From positions 62,001 through 126,000 of the forward strand of contig JAFGVD010000003.1 in the NCBI GenBank assembly GCA_016938135.1: a stretch of 64,000 nucleotides of DNA, in the 5' to 3' direction. The DNA comes from Coriobacteriia bacterium (GTDB taxonomy: Bacteria > Actinomycetota > Coriobacteriia > Anaerosomatales > Anaerosomataceae). The translations under genes and the position numbers were made by a program. The notes below the pieces were generated by a model, which saw only the letters and a list, made by a program, of their open reading frames with translations, had not been told where the DNA came from and searched no databases. How positions within the stretch are numbered: position 1 is the first letter of the stretch; every line of letters starts with the position of its first letter. Of the stretch, positions 27,840-35,627 are shown in pieces.

Positions 27840-28586
27840 ATGATGGACATGAGAAGGATTGCTGCCGCAGGTGCGGTCGCGCTTCTTGCAGGCGTGCTGC
27901 TCTTGGGTACCGGGTGCGTCAGGGTCGAACTTGACGATGACCCAGTGACGACCTTGAGCGCGGAGCGTGTGGACCTTGGGAGCGCAAGTACCGCAGCTGT
28001 TGTGATCGAGATGGGCGCAGGACAGCTCACTGTAGACTCTGACCCGGCTGTCAGTCTGATGGAGGCAGATTTCGACTATCGGCCCGTTACGCTGAAGCCG
28101 GAGGTTGATTACACCGTGAGTAACGGGCGAGGGGAGCTGCGTGTCAGCACGCCAAACAGGCCCGGGCTCAACATGGGAACGAACCTGCGCTATGCATGGG
28201 ATGTTCGTTTGGCCGAGGGCGTGCCGATGGACCTCGCGGTGAGCATGGGAGCCGGCGAGGCCAGTCTCAAGCTGGGGAGTCTCTCGCTGACCGGCTTGCA
28301 GGTGGACCTGGGCGCCGGTGACGCCACGATCGACCTTTCCGGCGACCCGCGCGTGGATCTTCAGGCTGACATCAACGCGGGCGTTGGAGCACTGACCCTC
28401 GTCGTTCCCCGCGAAGCGGGCGTGCGCATCATTGGCTACAAAGACGGTGTGGGTTCCTACCAGGCGGACGGTTTCAAGATCGACGGGGACTACCTCGTGA
28501 ACGAGGCATATGGATCGGCGACGGTCACCTACGACATCGTGCTCCGCCGCGGTGTGGGCGACGTCGTGATACGGATGGCTGACTAA
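27840..28586 (+). CDS. toast_rack / LiaF-like lipoprotein
   Basis: A 248-residue lipoprotein. The signal peptide ends in LLLGTGC and is followed by a short polar stretch. The mature part has the repeated beta-strand pattern of toast_rack-type (DUF2154/LiaF C-terminal-like) domains: VVIEMGAGQLTVDS, AVSMGAGEASLKLGSLSLTGLQVDLGAGDATIDLSG and INAGVGALTLVVPREAGVRI. Repeats of G-A-G-x-(A/L)-T are characteristic. LiaF-type proteins modulate cell-envelope stress two-component systems, but here the domain is outside the membrane and no LiaRS pair is adjacent. It lies 20 bases after the HAAS gene, and GGAG precedes the start. Confidence 0.85.
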   Translation: MMDMRRIAAAGAVALLAGVLLLGTGCVRVELDDDPVTTLSAERVDLGSASTAAVVIEMGAGQLTVDSDPAVSLMEADFDYRPVTLKPEVDYTVSNGRGELRVSTPNRPGLNMGTNLRYAWDVRLAEGVPMDLAVSMGAGEASLKLGSLSLTGLQVDLGAGDATIDLSGDPRVDLQADINAGVGALTLVVPREAGVRIIGYKDGVGSYQADGFKIDGDYLVNEAYGSATVTYDIVLRRGVGDVVIRMAD

Positions 28587-28626
28587 CAAGACGCGTGTCT
28601 TGGATCAACAAGGAGAGTGGATCACA

Positions 28627-28920
28627 GTGGAGCTTTTTGGAGTTTTGGCTGCGGCGTCTGTCGTTGTGCAGGTGATCGCGTGGAGTGTGCTGGGGCTGCT
28701 GTTGCCGGCGTTCTGGCTGTGGATGCTGATCGATGCGGCGCTCCGTGAGGAGTGGGAGTATCCCGGCGGCACGTCCACCAGCAACAACAAGCTGGTGTGG
28801 ATACTGCTGATCGTGTTCGTGAACATCATGGCAGCGCCGTACTTCTTCATGGTGCACGCCAAGATCAAGCGCGGGACGATGGCGCGCCCGGCTGCCGGAG
28901 GCGCGACCGTAGTGTCATAG
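28627..28920 (+). CDS. PLDc_N domain membrane protein
   Basis: A 97-residue protein with two membrane helices (about 1-30 and 52-75) and the PLDc_N (PF13396) pattern LLLPAFWLWMLIDAALREE...NNKLVWILLIVFVNIMAAPYFFMVHAK. The domain is found at the start of cardiolipin synthases and as a stand-alone protein in envelope-stress operons. No HKD catalytic motif is present, so it is not an enzyme by itself. The GTG at 28627 follows AAGGAG; the longer track start lies on the SD. Last gene of the PadR operon, followed by a terminator. Confidence 0.85.
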   Translation: MELFGVLAAASVVVQVIAWSVLGLLLPAFWLWMLIDAALREEWEYPGGTSTSNNKLVWILLIVFVNIMAAPYFFMVHAKIKRGTMARPAAGGATVVS

Positions 28921-28942
28921 CAGCGGACAGCAGGTATACATG

Positions 28943-28977
28943 AAGGGCCGTCCTTCGCGGGCGGCCTTTCTGCTTTT
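28943..28977 (+). terminator. Rho-independent terminator of the PadR operon
   Basis: GGCCGTCC and GGGCGGCC form an eight-pair stem with a TTCGC loop, followed by TTTCTGCTTTT. Confidence 0.88.
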
Positions 28978-29035
28978 CGCCAACTTAGTGAATAATGATG
29001 CAATCGTTGTGAATATCGCCGAGGAGGACCCGCAC

Positions 29036-30259
29036 ATGCCCCATCGCCCTTATGAAGACGTCCGTGTCACCGGTCATCTGATCGACTCGGGCATCATGTC
29101 CAAGATCATGGATGCGATCGTGGCATTCGATGCGGAGTTCGAGACCCTCGGCTTCGAGGTGGGGCGCACCAACGAAGACGCCTCTATCGCCGAGATCCGC
29201 GTGCATGGCCGGGACGAGCATCATCTTGACGAGGTGCTGGGTGCTATCCAGATGTACGGGGCCGAGCCCATCGATTCCGAAGATGCACACCTGCAGCCCG
29301 CCGCTACCGATGGCGTCTTCCCCGATGGCTTCTACGCCACCACCAACCTGGACACCGCCGTGCGTGTCGGTGGCAGGTGGATTCCGGTGGTCAATCCTGA
29401 GATGGACCTGGGCGTCATCATCGACATAGAGAACGGCACCGCGGGGACTGTCCCTATGGCCGACGTGAAAGCGGGCGACATGCTCGTCGTTGGCCACACG
29501 GGGCTGCGCGTTCGTCCCGTGGAGCGCCCCCGCGAGGCGCAGGCATTCGAGTTCATGAACTCGGCCGTGTCTTCCGAGAAGCCCAAGGCGCAGGTCGTCT
29601 CGGACATCGCTCACATGCTGCGTGCTGTCCGTGAGTCCGGCAAAGACGTCATAGCCGTGGTGGGCCCTGCCGTGGTTCACACCGGCGCATCTCCTCATCT
29701 GGCACGGCTCGTCAAGCTGGGCTACATCAGCGTGCTCTTCGGCGGCAACGCGGTGGCGGTACACGACATAGAATCCGCGCTGTACGGCACGTCCCTTGGT
29801 GTGTCCATGAAGTCCGGTGTGCCGATGGCCGGTGGGCACGAGCACCATCTGCGCGCGATCAATGCGATCCGTGGCGCCGGCGGGATCAAGCCTGCGGTGG
29901 AGTCCGGCCTTCTCACCGAGGGGCTCATGCACACACTGGTCACAAACGACGTTCCCTACGTGCTGGCCGGTTCCATCCGAGACGATGGTCCGCTGCCGGA
30001 CGTGATCACAGACACCATCGTCGCCCAGGGTGCGATGCGCCCCTACTGTCAGCAGGCCGGCGCGTGCATTATGCTCTCGACGATGCTGCACTCCATCGCA
30101 ACGGGTAACATGCTCCCGGCGTCTTGCACAACGGTGTGCGTGGACATCAATCCAGCCGTTGTCACCAAGCTCTCCGACCGCGGCAGCTTCCAGACCATCG
30201 GCATCGTCACCGACGTGGGGCTGTTCCTCGAGCAGTTGGCCAACGAGCTCGACGCATAG
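29036..30259 (+). CDS. TIGR00300 family protein (LOR/SDH domain; unconventional ornithine cyclodeaminase type)
   Basis: A 407-residue protein of the TIGR00300/LOR-SDH-like family, known from archaea, cyanobacteria (as the C-terminal part of the ArgZ/AgrE arginine dihydrolase fusion) and some bacteria. Matching segments are VTGHLIDSGIMSKIMDAI, AEIRVHGRDEHHLDEVL, PDGFYATTNLDTAVRVGGRWIPV, GPAVVHTGASPHLARLVKLGYISVLFGGNAVAVHDIE and the GHEHHLRAINAIRGAGGI block. Characterised members convert ornithine to proline. No arginine-degrading N-terminal domain is present. The start is the ATG at 29036 after GAGGAGG; the track start runs through a terminator. Function by family, medium confidence; the substrate may differ. 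Confidence 0.85.
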   Translation: MPHRPYEDVRVTGHLIDSGIMSKIMDAIVAFDAEFETLGFEVGRTNEDASIAEIRVHGRDEHHLDEVLGAIQMYGAEPIDSEDAHLQPAATDGVFPDGFYATTNLDTAVRVGGRWIPVVNPEMDLGVIIDIENGTAGTVPMADVKAGDMLVVGHTGLRVRPVERPREAQAFEFMNSAVSSEKPKAQVVSDIAHMLRAVRESGKDVIAVVGPAVVHTGASPHLARLVKLGYISVLFGGNAVAVHDIESALYGTSLGVSMKSGVPMAGGHEHHLRAINAIRGAGGIKPAVESGLLTEGLMHTLVTNDVPYVLAGSIRDDGPLPDVITDTIVAQGAMRPYCQQAGACIMLSTMLHSIATGNMLPASCTTVCVDINPAVVTKLSDRGSFQTIGIVTDVGLFLEQLANELDA

Positions 30260-30327
30260 CGCCCGTCCCGACGCCTCTTCGGCTGGCTCGACTCTTGCTG
30301 GGGTATGAGTCGGTAAGGAGGCGCGAG

Positions 30328-31011
30328 ATGGCGTTGCTTACAAAGAGATCTGCAGAGCGGCCACTGCCGTCGATTGATCTTGCCGCCCCGGCAAAGGTCT
30401 TGACGGCCACGTTCGCCCTGGGTTGATTCTGGGGTCCCGATGCCCGGTTCGGGCAGATGGATGGCGTGGTTCGCACGCGCGTCGGCTATGCCGGCGGCTC
30501 CACCACCGCACCCACTTATCGCTCTATCGGTGATCATAGCGAGACGATCCAAGTTGACTACGACCCTGAGAGAGTGTCGTTCTCGGAGCTCCTCGACGTC
30601 TTTTGGAGCAGCCATCGGCCCACGTCTCCCGCCTGGTCGCGGCAGTACGCCTCGGCGATCTTCACTCACGATCCTGAGCAGGAACGTTTTGCGCGGGAAT
30701 CCAAGGAGCGGATGGAGTCGCGCCTGGGTCCGCTGTATACAGACATCGTCTCGCTCGACCGTTTCTACGTCGCCGAGGACTACCACCAGAAGTACAGGTT
30801 ACGGAACACGCGCGGGCTCTTCAGGGAGTTCGAAGCGATGTATCCGGATGCCGGGGATTTCAGAGAATCCACCGCTGCCGCGCGCGTGAACGGCTATCTC
30901 GACGGCTACGGGACTCGTAGTGAGCTGGAGGCGCAAATCGATGCGTTCGGCATGACTCCGGCTGGAGCGGAGCTGCTGCGTAACGCCGTCAGTTCCGGAT
31001 CGCGCCTATGA
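30328..31011 (+). CDS. msrA: Peptide methionine sulfoxide reductase MsrA, probable selenoprotein with in-frame TGA at codon 33
   Basis: This repairs methionine-S-sulfoxide. The frame is continuous from ATG 30328 (AAGGAGG seven bases upstream) to TGA 31009-31011, broken only by TGA at 30424-30426. The local sequence is ATFALG-[TGA]-FWGPDARFG, where MsrA has the catalytic Cys in GCFWG. After it come VGYAGG, HSETIQVDYDP and AEDYHQKYRLRN, so the fold is complete at 227 residues. No cysteine occurs anywhere else in the frame, so without selenocysteine the protein would have no redox thiol. A hairpin with loop GGTT follows at the right distance (separate entry). The track calls only the C-terminal 184 residues. 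It overlaps msrB. Family certain; selenocysteine strongly supported but unproven. Confidence 0.88.
30441..30455 (+). promoter_or_regulatory. Candidate bacterial SECIS hairpin of msrA
   Basis: TGCCCG GTT CGGGCA forms a six-bp stem. The loop region GGTT begins 20 bases after the TGA. In E. coli fdhF the SelB-binding loop GGUCU begins 19 bases after its UGA, so spacing and the GGU feature agree. Confidence 0.7.
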
Positions 31012-31448
31012 ACTGGCTGATGCGAGCGGTGACAAGAGGGAAGGACGACGAGATGGCTGATGAGCATTCCCGCACTGATGAAGACTGGCGCAAGATACTC
31101 ACGCCCGAGCAGTACCACGTCATGCGCGAGGCCGGGACCGAGCCTCCGCTCACCGGCATCTATGTGGACACCGAGGACGACGGTCTGTACCGGTGCGCCG
31201 CCTGTGGCAACGAGCTGTTCCGCTCGGAAGCGAAGTACCATTCCGGCTCCGGTTGGCCGAGTTTCTATGAGACGGCAGGCCCGGATTCCGTAGAGACCCG
31301 TGATGACGGAAGCCACGGCATGGTGCGCACAGAAGTCCGGTGCGCCCGCTGCGGTTCGCATCTGGGGCATGTGTTCGAAGACGGCCCTGAACCCACGGGG
31401 CTGCGCTACTGCATGAACTCGATCGCGCTGGATTTTGAAGCCGAGTAG
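31008..31448 (+). CDS. msrB: Peptide methionine-R-sulfoxide reductase MsrB
   Basis: This reduces methionine-R-sulfoxide. The protein has the two zinc-binding CxxC pairs (CAACG and CARCG), the substrate-pocket GSGWPSFYE and the catalytic Cys in RYCMNSIALDF. The ATG at 31008 overlaps the msrA stop (ATGA). A second ATG at 31053 (MADEHSRT), preceded by GGAAGG, would give a 131-residue protein closer to the usual length and may be the main start. Unlike its operon partner it uses an ordinary cysteine codon (TGC) at the active site. The pair repairs both stereoisomers of oxidised methionine. Confidence 0.96.
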   Translation: MNWLMRAVTRGKDDEMADEHSRTDEDWRKILTPEQYHVMREAGTEPPLTGIYVDTEDDGLYRCAACGNELFRSEAKYHSGSGWPSFYETAGPDSVETRDDGSHGMVRTEVRCARCGSHLGHVFEDGPEPTGLRYCMNSIALDFEAE

Positions 31449-31523
31449 CAGCTGACCACGCCCGTTGTCGGCCTGAGGTGTACGATTGCCCGGAGCATAC
31501 ACGTCCGCTCCGAGGAGGACACT

Positions 31524-32033
31524 GTGCATGACAGCGATAGCTACGTAGCCCGGGCGCTGGCGCTTGGCGCCACTGACGCCGTCCGGTTCACCATCGACGA
31601 CATAGCCTTCGATCACCGGACCATTCTCAAGTGCATGTTCGGCTGCGAGGACTGGGGCAAGGGGCCCACGTGTCCCTCGCGTGCCGGATCGCTGATGCCG
31701 TGGGAGTACGAGCCTTTGCTTCGCAAATACTCGTGGGGCGTTATCGTCCACTCCCATGACAAGAAGATCGCCCATGAGGTATCTCTCGCGCTTGAGCGGG
31801 AGGCCTTTCTTGACGGCTACTACCTGGCGTTCAGTCTTTCCGACTGTGCTGCTTGTGGTTCGTGCGTTGGCCTTGAGGGTCGCCCCTGTGCCAATCCAAA
31901 GAAAGCACGCCCTGCGTTCCACAGCGTGGGGATCGATGTGTTCAAGACCGCACATCACTTCGGCCTTCCTCTGCAGCCGTTGGCCGATGAGAGCGATCAG
32001 CAGAATTGGTACTCCGCCGTCTTTGTGGAGTGA
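31524..32033 (+). CDS. DUF2284 metal-binding protein
   Basis: A 169-residue Cys-rich protein of the DUF2284 family. Cysteine clusters are CMFGCEDWGKGPTCPSR and CAACGSCVGLEGRPCANPKKARPA, spaced as in iron-sulfur or other metal-binding folds. The family is concentrated in anaerobes. The GTG start at 31524 is supported by GAGGAGG upstream. Function unknown. It immediately precedes rpiA with only a few bases between the genes. Confidence 0.88.
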   Translation: MHDSDSYVARALALGATDAVRFTIDDIAFDHRTILKCMFGCEDWGKGPTCPSRAGSLMPWEYEPLLRKYSWGVIVHSHDKKIAHEVSLALEREAFLDGYYLAFSLSDCAACGSCVGLEGRPCANPKKARPAFHSVGIDVFKTAHHFGLPLQPLADESDQQNWYSAVFVE

Positions 32034-32038
32034 TGCAG

Positions 32039-32710
32039 ATGCGTGATCTTCAGGCGATGAAGGACGAGGCCGCCCGCGCCGCGCTCGCGCATGTGTCCGA
32101 GGGAGCCGTCATAGGAGTGGGGACGGGCTCCACCGCCGAGGCCTTCGTGCGCGCCCTGGGCAGGTCCGGGATCTCGCTTGCAGGTGCGGTCCCCAGCTCG
32201 CTTGTGACCGGAAGGATGCTGGCCGAGGCGGGGATCCCTGTCATCGAGCCAGGTACGGTCTGCGGCGTCTCGCTCTATGTCGACGGCGCCGATGAGGCCG
32301 ACCCGATGCTCCGCCTCATCAAGGGCGGAGGAGGGGCGCTCGTTCGCGAGAAGATCGCGGCCGCTATGGCCGAGAGATTCCTGTGCATCGTCGATGAGAC
32401 GAAGCTGGTGCCCGAGCTAGGCTCGTTCCCGTTGGCGATCGAGGTGCTGGGGCCTGCCCTGGCAAGCGTGGAGTGCCATCTTTGCGTGATGGGCGGGAAG
32501 CCCCGTTTGCGGCCCGGTTTCGTGAGTGACAACGGGAACCGGATCATCGACGTCACGGGCCTTGATCTTGCAGTACCCGAGGAGCTTGAAGCGGTCCTCG
32601 ACGCCATCCCCGGCGTGGTGGGACACGGACTGTTCTCTCGGCGTCCTGCGGACCTGCTGGTGGTGGGGCTGGCGTCCGGCGGAGCTCGTGAGATAACAGC
32701 GGCACGCTAG
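32039..32710 (+). CDS. rpiA: Ribose-5-phosphate isomerase A
   Basis: This interconverts ribose 5-phosphate and ribulose 5-phosphate in the non-oxidative pentose phosphate pathway. Signature motifs are GVGTGSTAEAF, the catalytic VDGADEAD, and KGGGGALVREKI. The 223-residue length is normal. I take the ATG at 32039, which has GGAG eight bases upstream, rather than the track start inside the previous gene. It is translationally close to the DUF2284 gene. Confidence 0.97.
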   Translation: MRDLQAMKDEAARAALAHVSEGAVIGVGTGSTAEAFVRALGRSGISLAGAVPSSLVTGRMLAEAGIPVIEPGTVCGVSLYVDGADEADPMLRLIKGGGGALVREKIAAAMAERFLCIVDETKLVPELGSFPLAIEVLGPALASVECHLCVMGGKPRLRPGFVSDNGNRIIDVTGLDLAVPEELEAVLDAIPGVVGHGLFSRRPADLLVVGLASGGAREITAAR

Positions 32711-32806
32711 CTCTCCCGGGATTCTTGAGCGAGCCGCATCCGTCTCGTCAAAATGTTAAGTGCGACTTACTGCTCAATCCAGTAATGGACGCTGGTTCTA
32801 AAACGT

Positions 32807-32820
32807 TTATCGTCCGATAA
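32807..32820 (+). promoter_or_regulatory. Palindrome upstream of a small membrane peptide gene
   Basis: TTATCG TC CGATAA is a perfect 14-base dyad 38 bases before the start of the small ORF, in a locally AT-rich stretch. Candidate operator. Confidence 0.4.
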
Positions 32821-32858
32821 TCTACTCGAAACATAGATACCCGCGAAAGAGGTGCCCC

Positions 32859-32972
32859 ATGTTCAGTTCATACACGCAGGACAGCTTCAGCGAGGGTGTC
32901 ATCTATCCCGGACGTGCGCTCATGATCGTTGGCGCCGTAATGATCATCGCAACACTGTTGTCCTCCATCTAG
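32859..32972 (+). CDS. Small single-helix membrane protein (37 residues), absent from the ORF track
   Basis: ATG at 32859 preceded by AAGAGGTG, stop TAG at 32970-32972. The product reads MFSSYTQDSFSEGVIYPGRA then LMIVGAVMIIATLLSSI: a short polar N-terminus and one hydrophobic helix running to the C-terminus. It has its own flanking signals (a palindrome upstream and a good terminator 68 bases downstream), which supports a separate transcript. No family recognised. It could equally be a chance ORF, but the SD, the clean helix and the terminator argue for a real gene. Confidence 0.6.
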   Translation: MFSSYTQDSFSEGVIYPGRALMIVGAVMIIATLLSSI

Positions 32973-33039
32973 GTCTTGCCTAGTGCACACGGAGCCGTCG
33001 TAGGTGCCGCCTGAGAACCCGCCTACGACACACAAGCTC

Positions 33040-33074
33040 AAAGACCCGCCTTTCCTCTAAGGTGGGTCTTTTTG
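33040..33074 (+). terminator. Rho-independent terminator after the small membrane protein gene
   Basis: AAAGACCCGCCTT pairs with AAGGTGGGTCTTT (one G-T pair) around TCCT-like loop bases, followed by TTTTG. A weaker TCGTAGG/CCTACGA pair lies just upstream. Confidence 0.85.
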
Positions 33075-33150
33075 TTTGCCTTGATACGGTCGCGTGTGTG
33101 GTAGTTGGATGAACGTACAATAATAAAGACTAATAGAGCTGATTAGCTGA

Positions 33151-33162
33151 CACTAATTAGTG
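33151..33162 (+). promoter_or_regulatory. 12-bp palindrome in the promoter region of the EDP-repeat surface protein
   Basis: CACTAATTAGTG is a perfect dyad. Nearby CTAAT-N7-ATTAG (33130-33146) and ACTAGT repeat the same half-site. These lie 50-85 bases before the start codon, in an AT-rich block, and look like a regulator-binding cluster. Confidence 0.45.
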
Positions 33163-33214
33163 GGACGTACTAGTCAGACGATACGAACACGATCGAAGGA
33201 GGAGGCGAGCAGTG

Positions 33215-34060
33215 ATGAAGGCAACAACATGGACGATGAAAACTGCAAGCTCTCTATCACGTGATCTTCTTGCTCTGGCACTGGCAGTAGCGGTTCTGTT
33301 CGCGTATGCGGTTCCCGGGTTTGCCTCCACCACCGTGCCGCTCAAGTCGGCGCATGTTGGTGCAAGCAGCTCGACGTTCAACAATGAGTCAGATGACGGC
33401 GGTCTTTCCGCGGCGGTCGTGTGGCACTTCGTGCTCAACGGGCTTGATCGCGGGACGAGCGCCGGCACATTGAGCGTGACCTTCGCTTCCGGCGCCACCG
33501 GAAGCGCCACGGCACGTCCGGTGGGTAACGGGCAGACGCAGCACTTCTACGTGGGCACGTCCGGCCACGATGTCCTTGCTTCGGCCGCCGCAGCGGTCGA
33601 TTCCCAGGGCGTGGGGCAACTGGTGCTGAGCCATGTCTCGCACGACCTGACCCGCGGTGAAGATCCCGAGGACCCAGAGGATCCAGAAGATCCCGAGGAC
33701 CCCGAGGACCCCGAGGACCCAGAAGATCCTGAGGACCCAGAGGACCCAGAGGATCCCGAGGACCCAGAGGACCCCGAGGACCCCGAGGACCCAGAAGATC
33801 CTGAGGACCCTGAGGACCCAGAGGACCCCGAGGACCCCGAGGACCCGGAAGATCCCGAGGACCCAGAGGACCCCGAGGACCCCGAGGATCCCGACGAACC
33901 GTTCCTCCCATTCACCCCGACCGATGACGAAGATGACACGCCATACCTCCCTTACACGGGTGGAGAGCTCAACCTGGCGCTCTTCGCAGCGGCCATGGCA
34001 ACGGCTGGAGGCGTGGTGCTGAAGGTTCGCTCCCGTAAGACGGAAGCCGACGAGTCGTAG
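33215..34060 (+). CDS. LPXTG-type wall-anchored surface protein with a (Glu-Asp-Pro)26 stalk
   Basis: A 281-residue exported protein. The N-terminal signal peptide (to about AVPGFAS) precedes a short globular region of about 110 residues. Next are 26 uninterrupted Glu-Asp-Pro triplets (about residues 149-226), a spacer PDEPFLPFTPTDDEDD, and the C-terminal sorting signal LPYTGG, a hydrophobic helix and a basic tail KVRSRK. This is the plan of a sortase-anchored protein with a stiff, acidic, Pro-rich stalk that would hold the head away from the wall. The ATG at 33215 follows AAGGAGGAGG. No sortase gene is in the window. The head domain is not recognised. A terminator follows. Confidence 0.88.
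   Translation: MKATTWTMKTASSLSRDLLALALAVAVLFAYAVPGFASTTVPLKSAHVGASSSTFNNESDDGGLSAAVVWHFVLNGLDRGTSAGTLSVTFASGATGSATARPVGNGQTQHFYVGTSGHDVLASAAAAVDSQGVGQLVLSHVSHDLTRGEDPEDPEDPEDPEDPEDPEDPEDPEDPEDPEDPEDPEDPEDPEDPEDPEDPEDPEDPEDPEDPEDPEDPEDPEDPEDPDEPFLPFTPTDDEDDTPYLPYTGGELNLALFAAAMATAGGVVLKVRSRKTEADES
33659..33892 (+). repeat. 26 tandem 9-base units encoding Glu-Asp-Pro
   Basis: 234 bases without interruption. Codons vary synonymously (GAG/GAA, GAC/GAT, CCA/CCC/CCT/CCG), so the amino-acid repeat is perfect while the DNA is only nearly so. Larger blocks such as GAGGACCCAGAAGATCCTGAG recur, consistent with duplication of multi-unit segments. Confidence 0.97.
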
Positions 34061-34083
34061 CTTTGACTCGATAGCAAGAATAC

Positions 34084-34108
34084 CGAGGGCCGCCAAGCGC
34101 GGCCCTCG
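34084..34108. terminator. Bidirectional terminator between the surface protein and ABC permease genes
   Basis: CGAGGGCCGC pairs with GCGGCCCTCG around CAAGC, followed on the plus strand by TTCTTG. It serves two convergent genes. Confidence 0.85.
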
Positions 34109-34118
34109 TTCTTGCTGC

Positions 34119-35627
34119 CTAGATCTCGCTGGCGGCCAGCATACTGCCAAGGAGGATGACGCAGACCACTGCGACCAGCACACCGCTTACCAGCGAACCT
34201 CCTGCGCTCGCGGCCAAAATGGCCACACTGGTAACGCCAGCCGTGACCGGGAAGCCAAGCGGTCGCTTCATGTTGAGTATGCGCACGTGCTCCAGCCCAC
34301 GGCAGAAGAACAGCGCGACACCCAGAAGCAGGCTCAAGACGATGTTCTGCGGGGTGGGCGCGGGGCTTGTTTCTACGAGCCAGAACGCCACGCTGGAAAG
34401 GCACAGGATCATAAGCGCGGGCAGCCCTTCCAGTGTCAGCAGCTTGAGGTTGTCGAACGGGAGCAACTCCCGCAGGCTGGGGCGATCGATCTCTTCTCGG
34501 AAGACATGGACGAGGTTCTCGGCGGGCGCAACGAGCACGGCGAAGAACCACGGGAAGTACATCAGGATGGGGCGCGGTTCAAGCGAGAGCACCACTGCCG
34601 AGGGAACCAGCGCAGCACCCCACAGCAACGGGGTGAGCAGGCTTGATGGCTGGCGCAGATGCGCGACCCAGGCACGGGCCACAAGCGCCCACGGGCCAAC
34701 GCCTGCCGGGAGTTTGCCTACAGGCTTGCGAGCGGCGAGCTTCTTGCGCCGGGTGATGTCGCGTACTGCGCGGGAGTCGTAGATTGCCAGCGGCCGGAAC
34801 ACCTGGAGCTGAGCGTAGAGGCCGCTCTCATCCACCACCCGGATCGTGTCGAGCCGCCGGCCCGTCAGTGGGATGGCGACGAGGGCAGCAAGGCTCAAGG
34901 CGACCAGTGCACCAAGGGACGCGGGCGCCGAACCGAGATCAAGCGGCGAGACGATCGCGGCGCCTAACCAGGCCCCGGCGTCCTCGAGCACGATACCCAG
35001 CGCCAGTACGACCACGGGGACCAGCCAGACCGCCCCAGGCCAGGTTCGACCTCTTCGCGCCGTCATTCGCATGAGCCCGAGCAGCCACGCAAGTAGATTG
35101 GCCGCCGCCACGGCAGCAGCCACCGCCAGGGCGCTGGTCAGTGCAGGGCCGATGACCAGATGGACGTTGTCCACGCGGGTCAGCGCTACCGCCACGAGAA
35201 AGTCGACCAGACCTACCACGAGCGCGATCGGCACTGTCTCACGCACGCAATCCAGAAGCGCGAGCACTCCCCGGTCCAGGGGTGTTCCGGCCACGTACGC
35301 CATGTCTTGGAAGGTGAACTTCACAGGCGAGCTGCGCAGTGCGCGCGCGCCCAGGAAAGCGAAGGCAGCAAGCGGGACGAATGCCAGGACGCGAAGCGCC
35401 AAGCCTCTGGCAGCCACGTCAGCCAGACCCATCTCGAACACGATGTCTGTCGCAGACGCCCACATCAGGTACAGCCAGATCGCGCAGACTACGCTCAGGT
35501 AGATGGCATACAGCCGGTTAGTGAGCGATCCGGTCTCCAGGTCTGCTCCGCCGATAGCAGCCCAGAAGCGGATGCGTCCCCGGAGGTGGCGCCAGCGGAG
35601 CCATAGAAGCAGCCCTGCGTCACGCAT
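34119..35627 (-). CDS. ABC exporter permease
   Basis: A 502-residue polytopic membrane protein with about ten or more hydrophobic segments. It overlaps its ATPase gene by eight bases (ATPase stop at 35620), which is normal for an exporter pair. The sequence resembles the putative ABC exporter type (PF16962-like): long N-terminal membrane half, cytoplasmic segment with RAVRDITRRKKLAARKP, then a second membrane half. The substrate cannot be read from the sequence; multidrug, lantibiotic or envelope-component export are possible. Confidence 0.85.
   Translation of the reverse strand: MRDAGLLLWLRWRHLRGRIRFWAAIGGADLETGSLTNRLYAIYLSVVCAIWLYLMWASATDIVFEMGLADVAARGLALRVLAFVPLAAFAFLGARALRSSPVKFTFQDMAYVAGTPLDRGVLALLDCVRETVPIALVVGLVDFLVAVALTRVDNVHLVIGPALTSALAVAAAVAAANLLAWLLGLMRMTARRGRTWPGAVWLVPVVVLALGIVLEDAGAWLGAAIVSPLDLGSAPASLGALVALSLAALVAIPLTGRRLDTIRVVDESGLYAQLQVFRPLAIYDSRAVRDITRRKKLAARKPVGKLPAGVGPWALVARAWVAHLRQPSSLLTPLLWGAALVPSAVVLSLEPRPILMYFPWFFAVLVAPAENLVHVFREEIDRPSLRELLPFDNLKLLTLEGLPALMILCLSSVAFWLVETSPAPTPQNIVLSLLLGVALFFCRGLEHVRILNMKRPLGFPVTAGVTSVAILAASAGGSLVSGVLVAVVCVILLGSMLAASEI

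Noticed and set aside
30457-31011. MsrA starting at the ATG at 30457
   Set aside because: That start would remove the catalytic motif, and no SD precedes it. The in-frame upstream ATG with AAGGAGG plus the TGA at the active site explain the sequence better.
33547-33939. Ser-Gly-Ser repeat ORF on the minus strand
   Set aside because: Reverse-strand reading of the EDP-coding repeat; the plus-strand frame has the signal peptide, LPXTG-type signal and SD.
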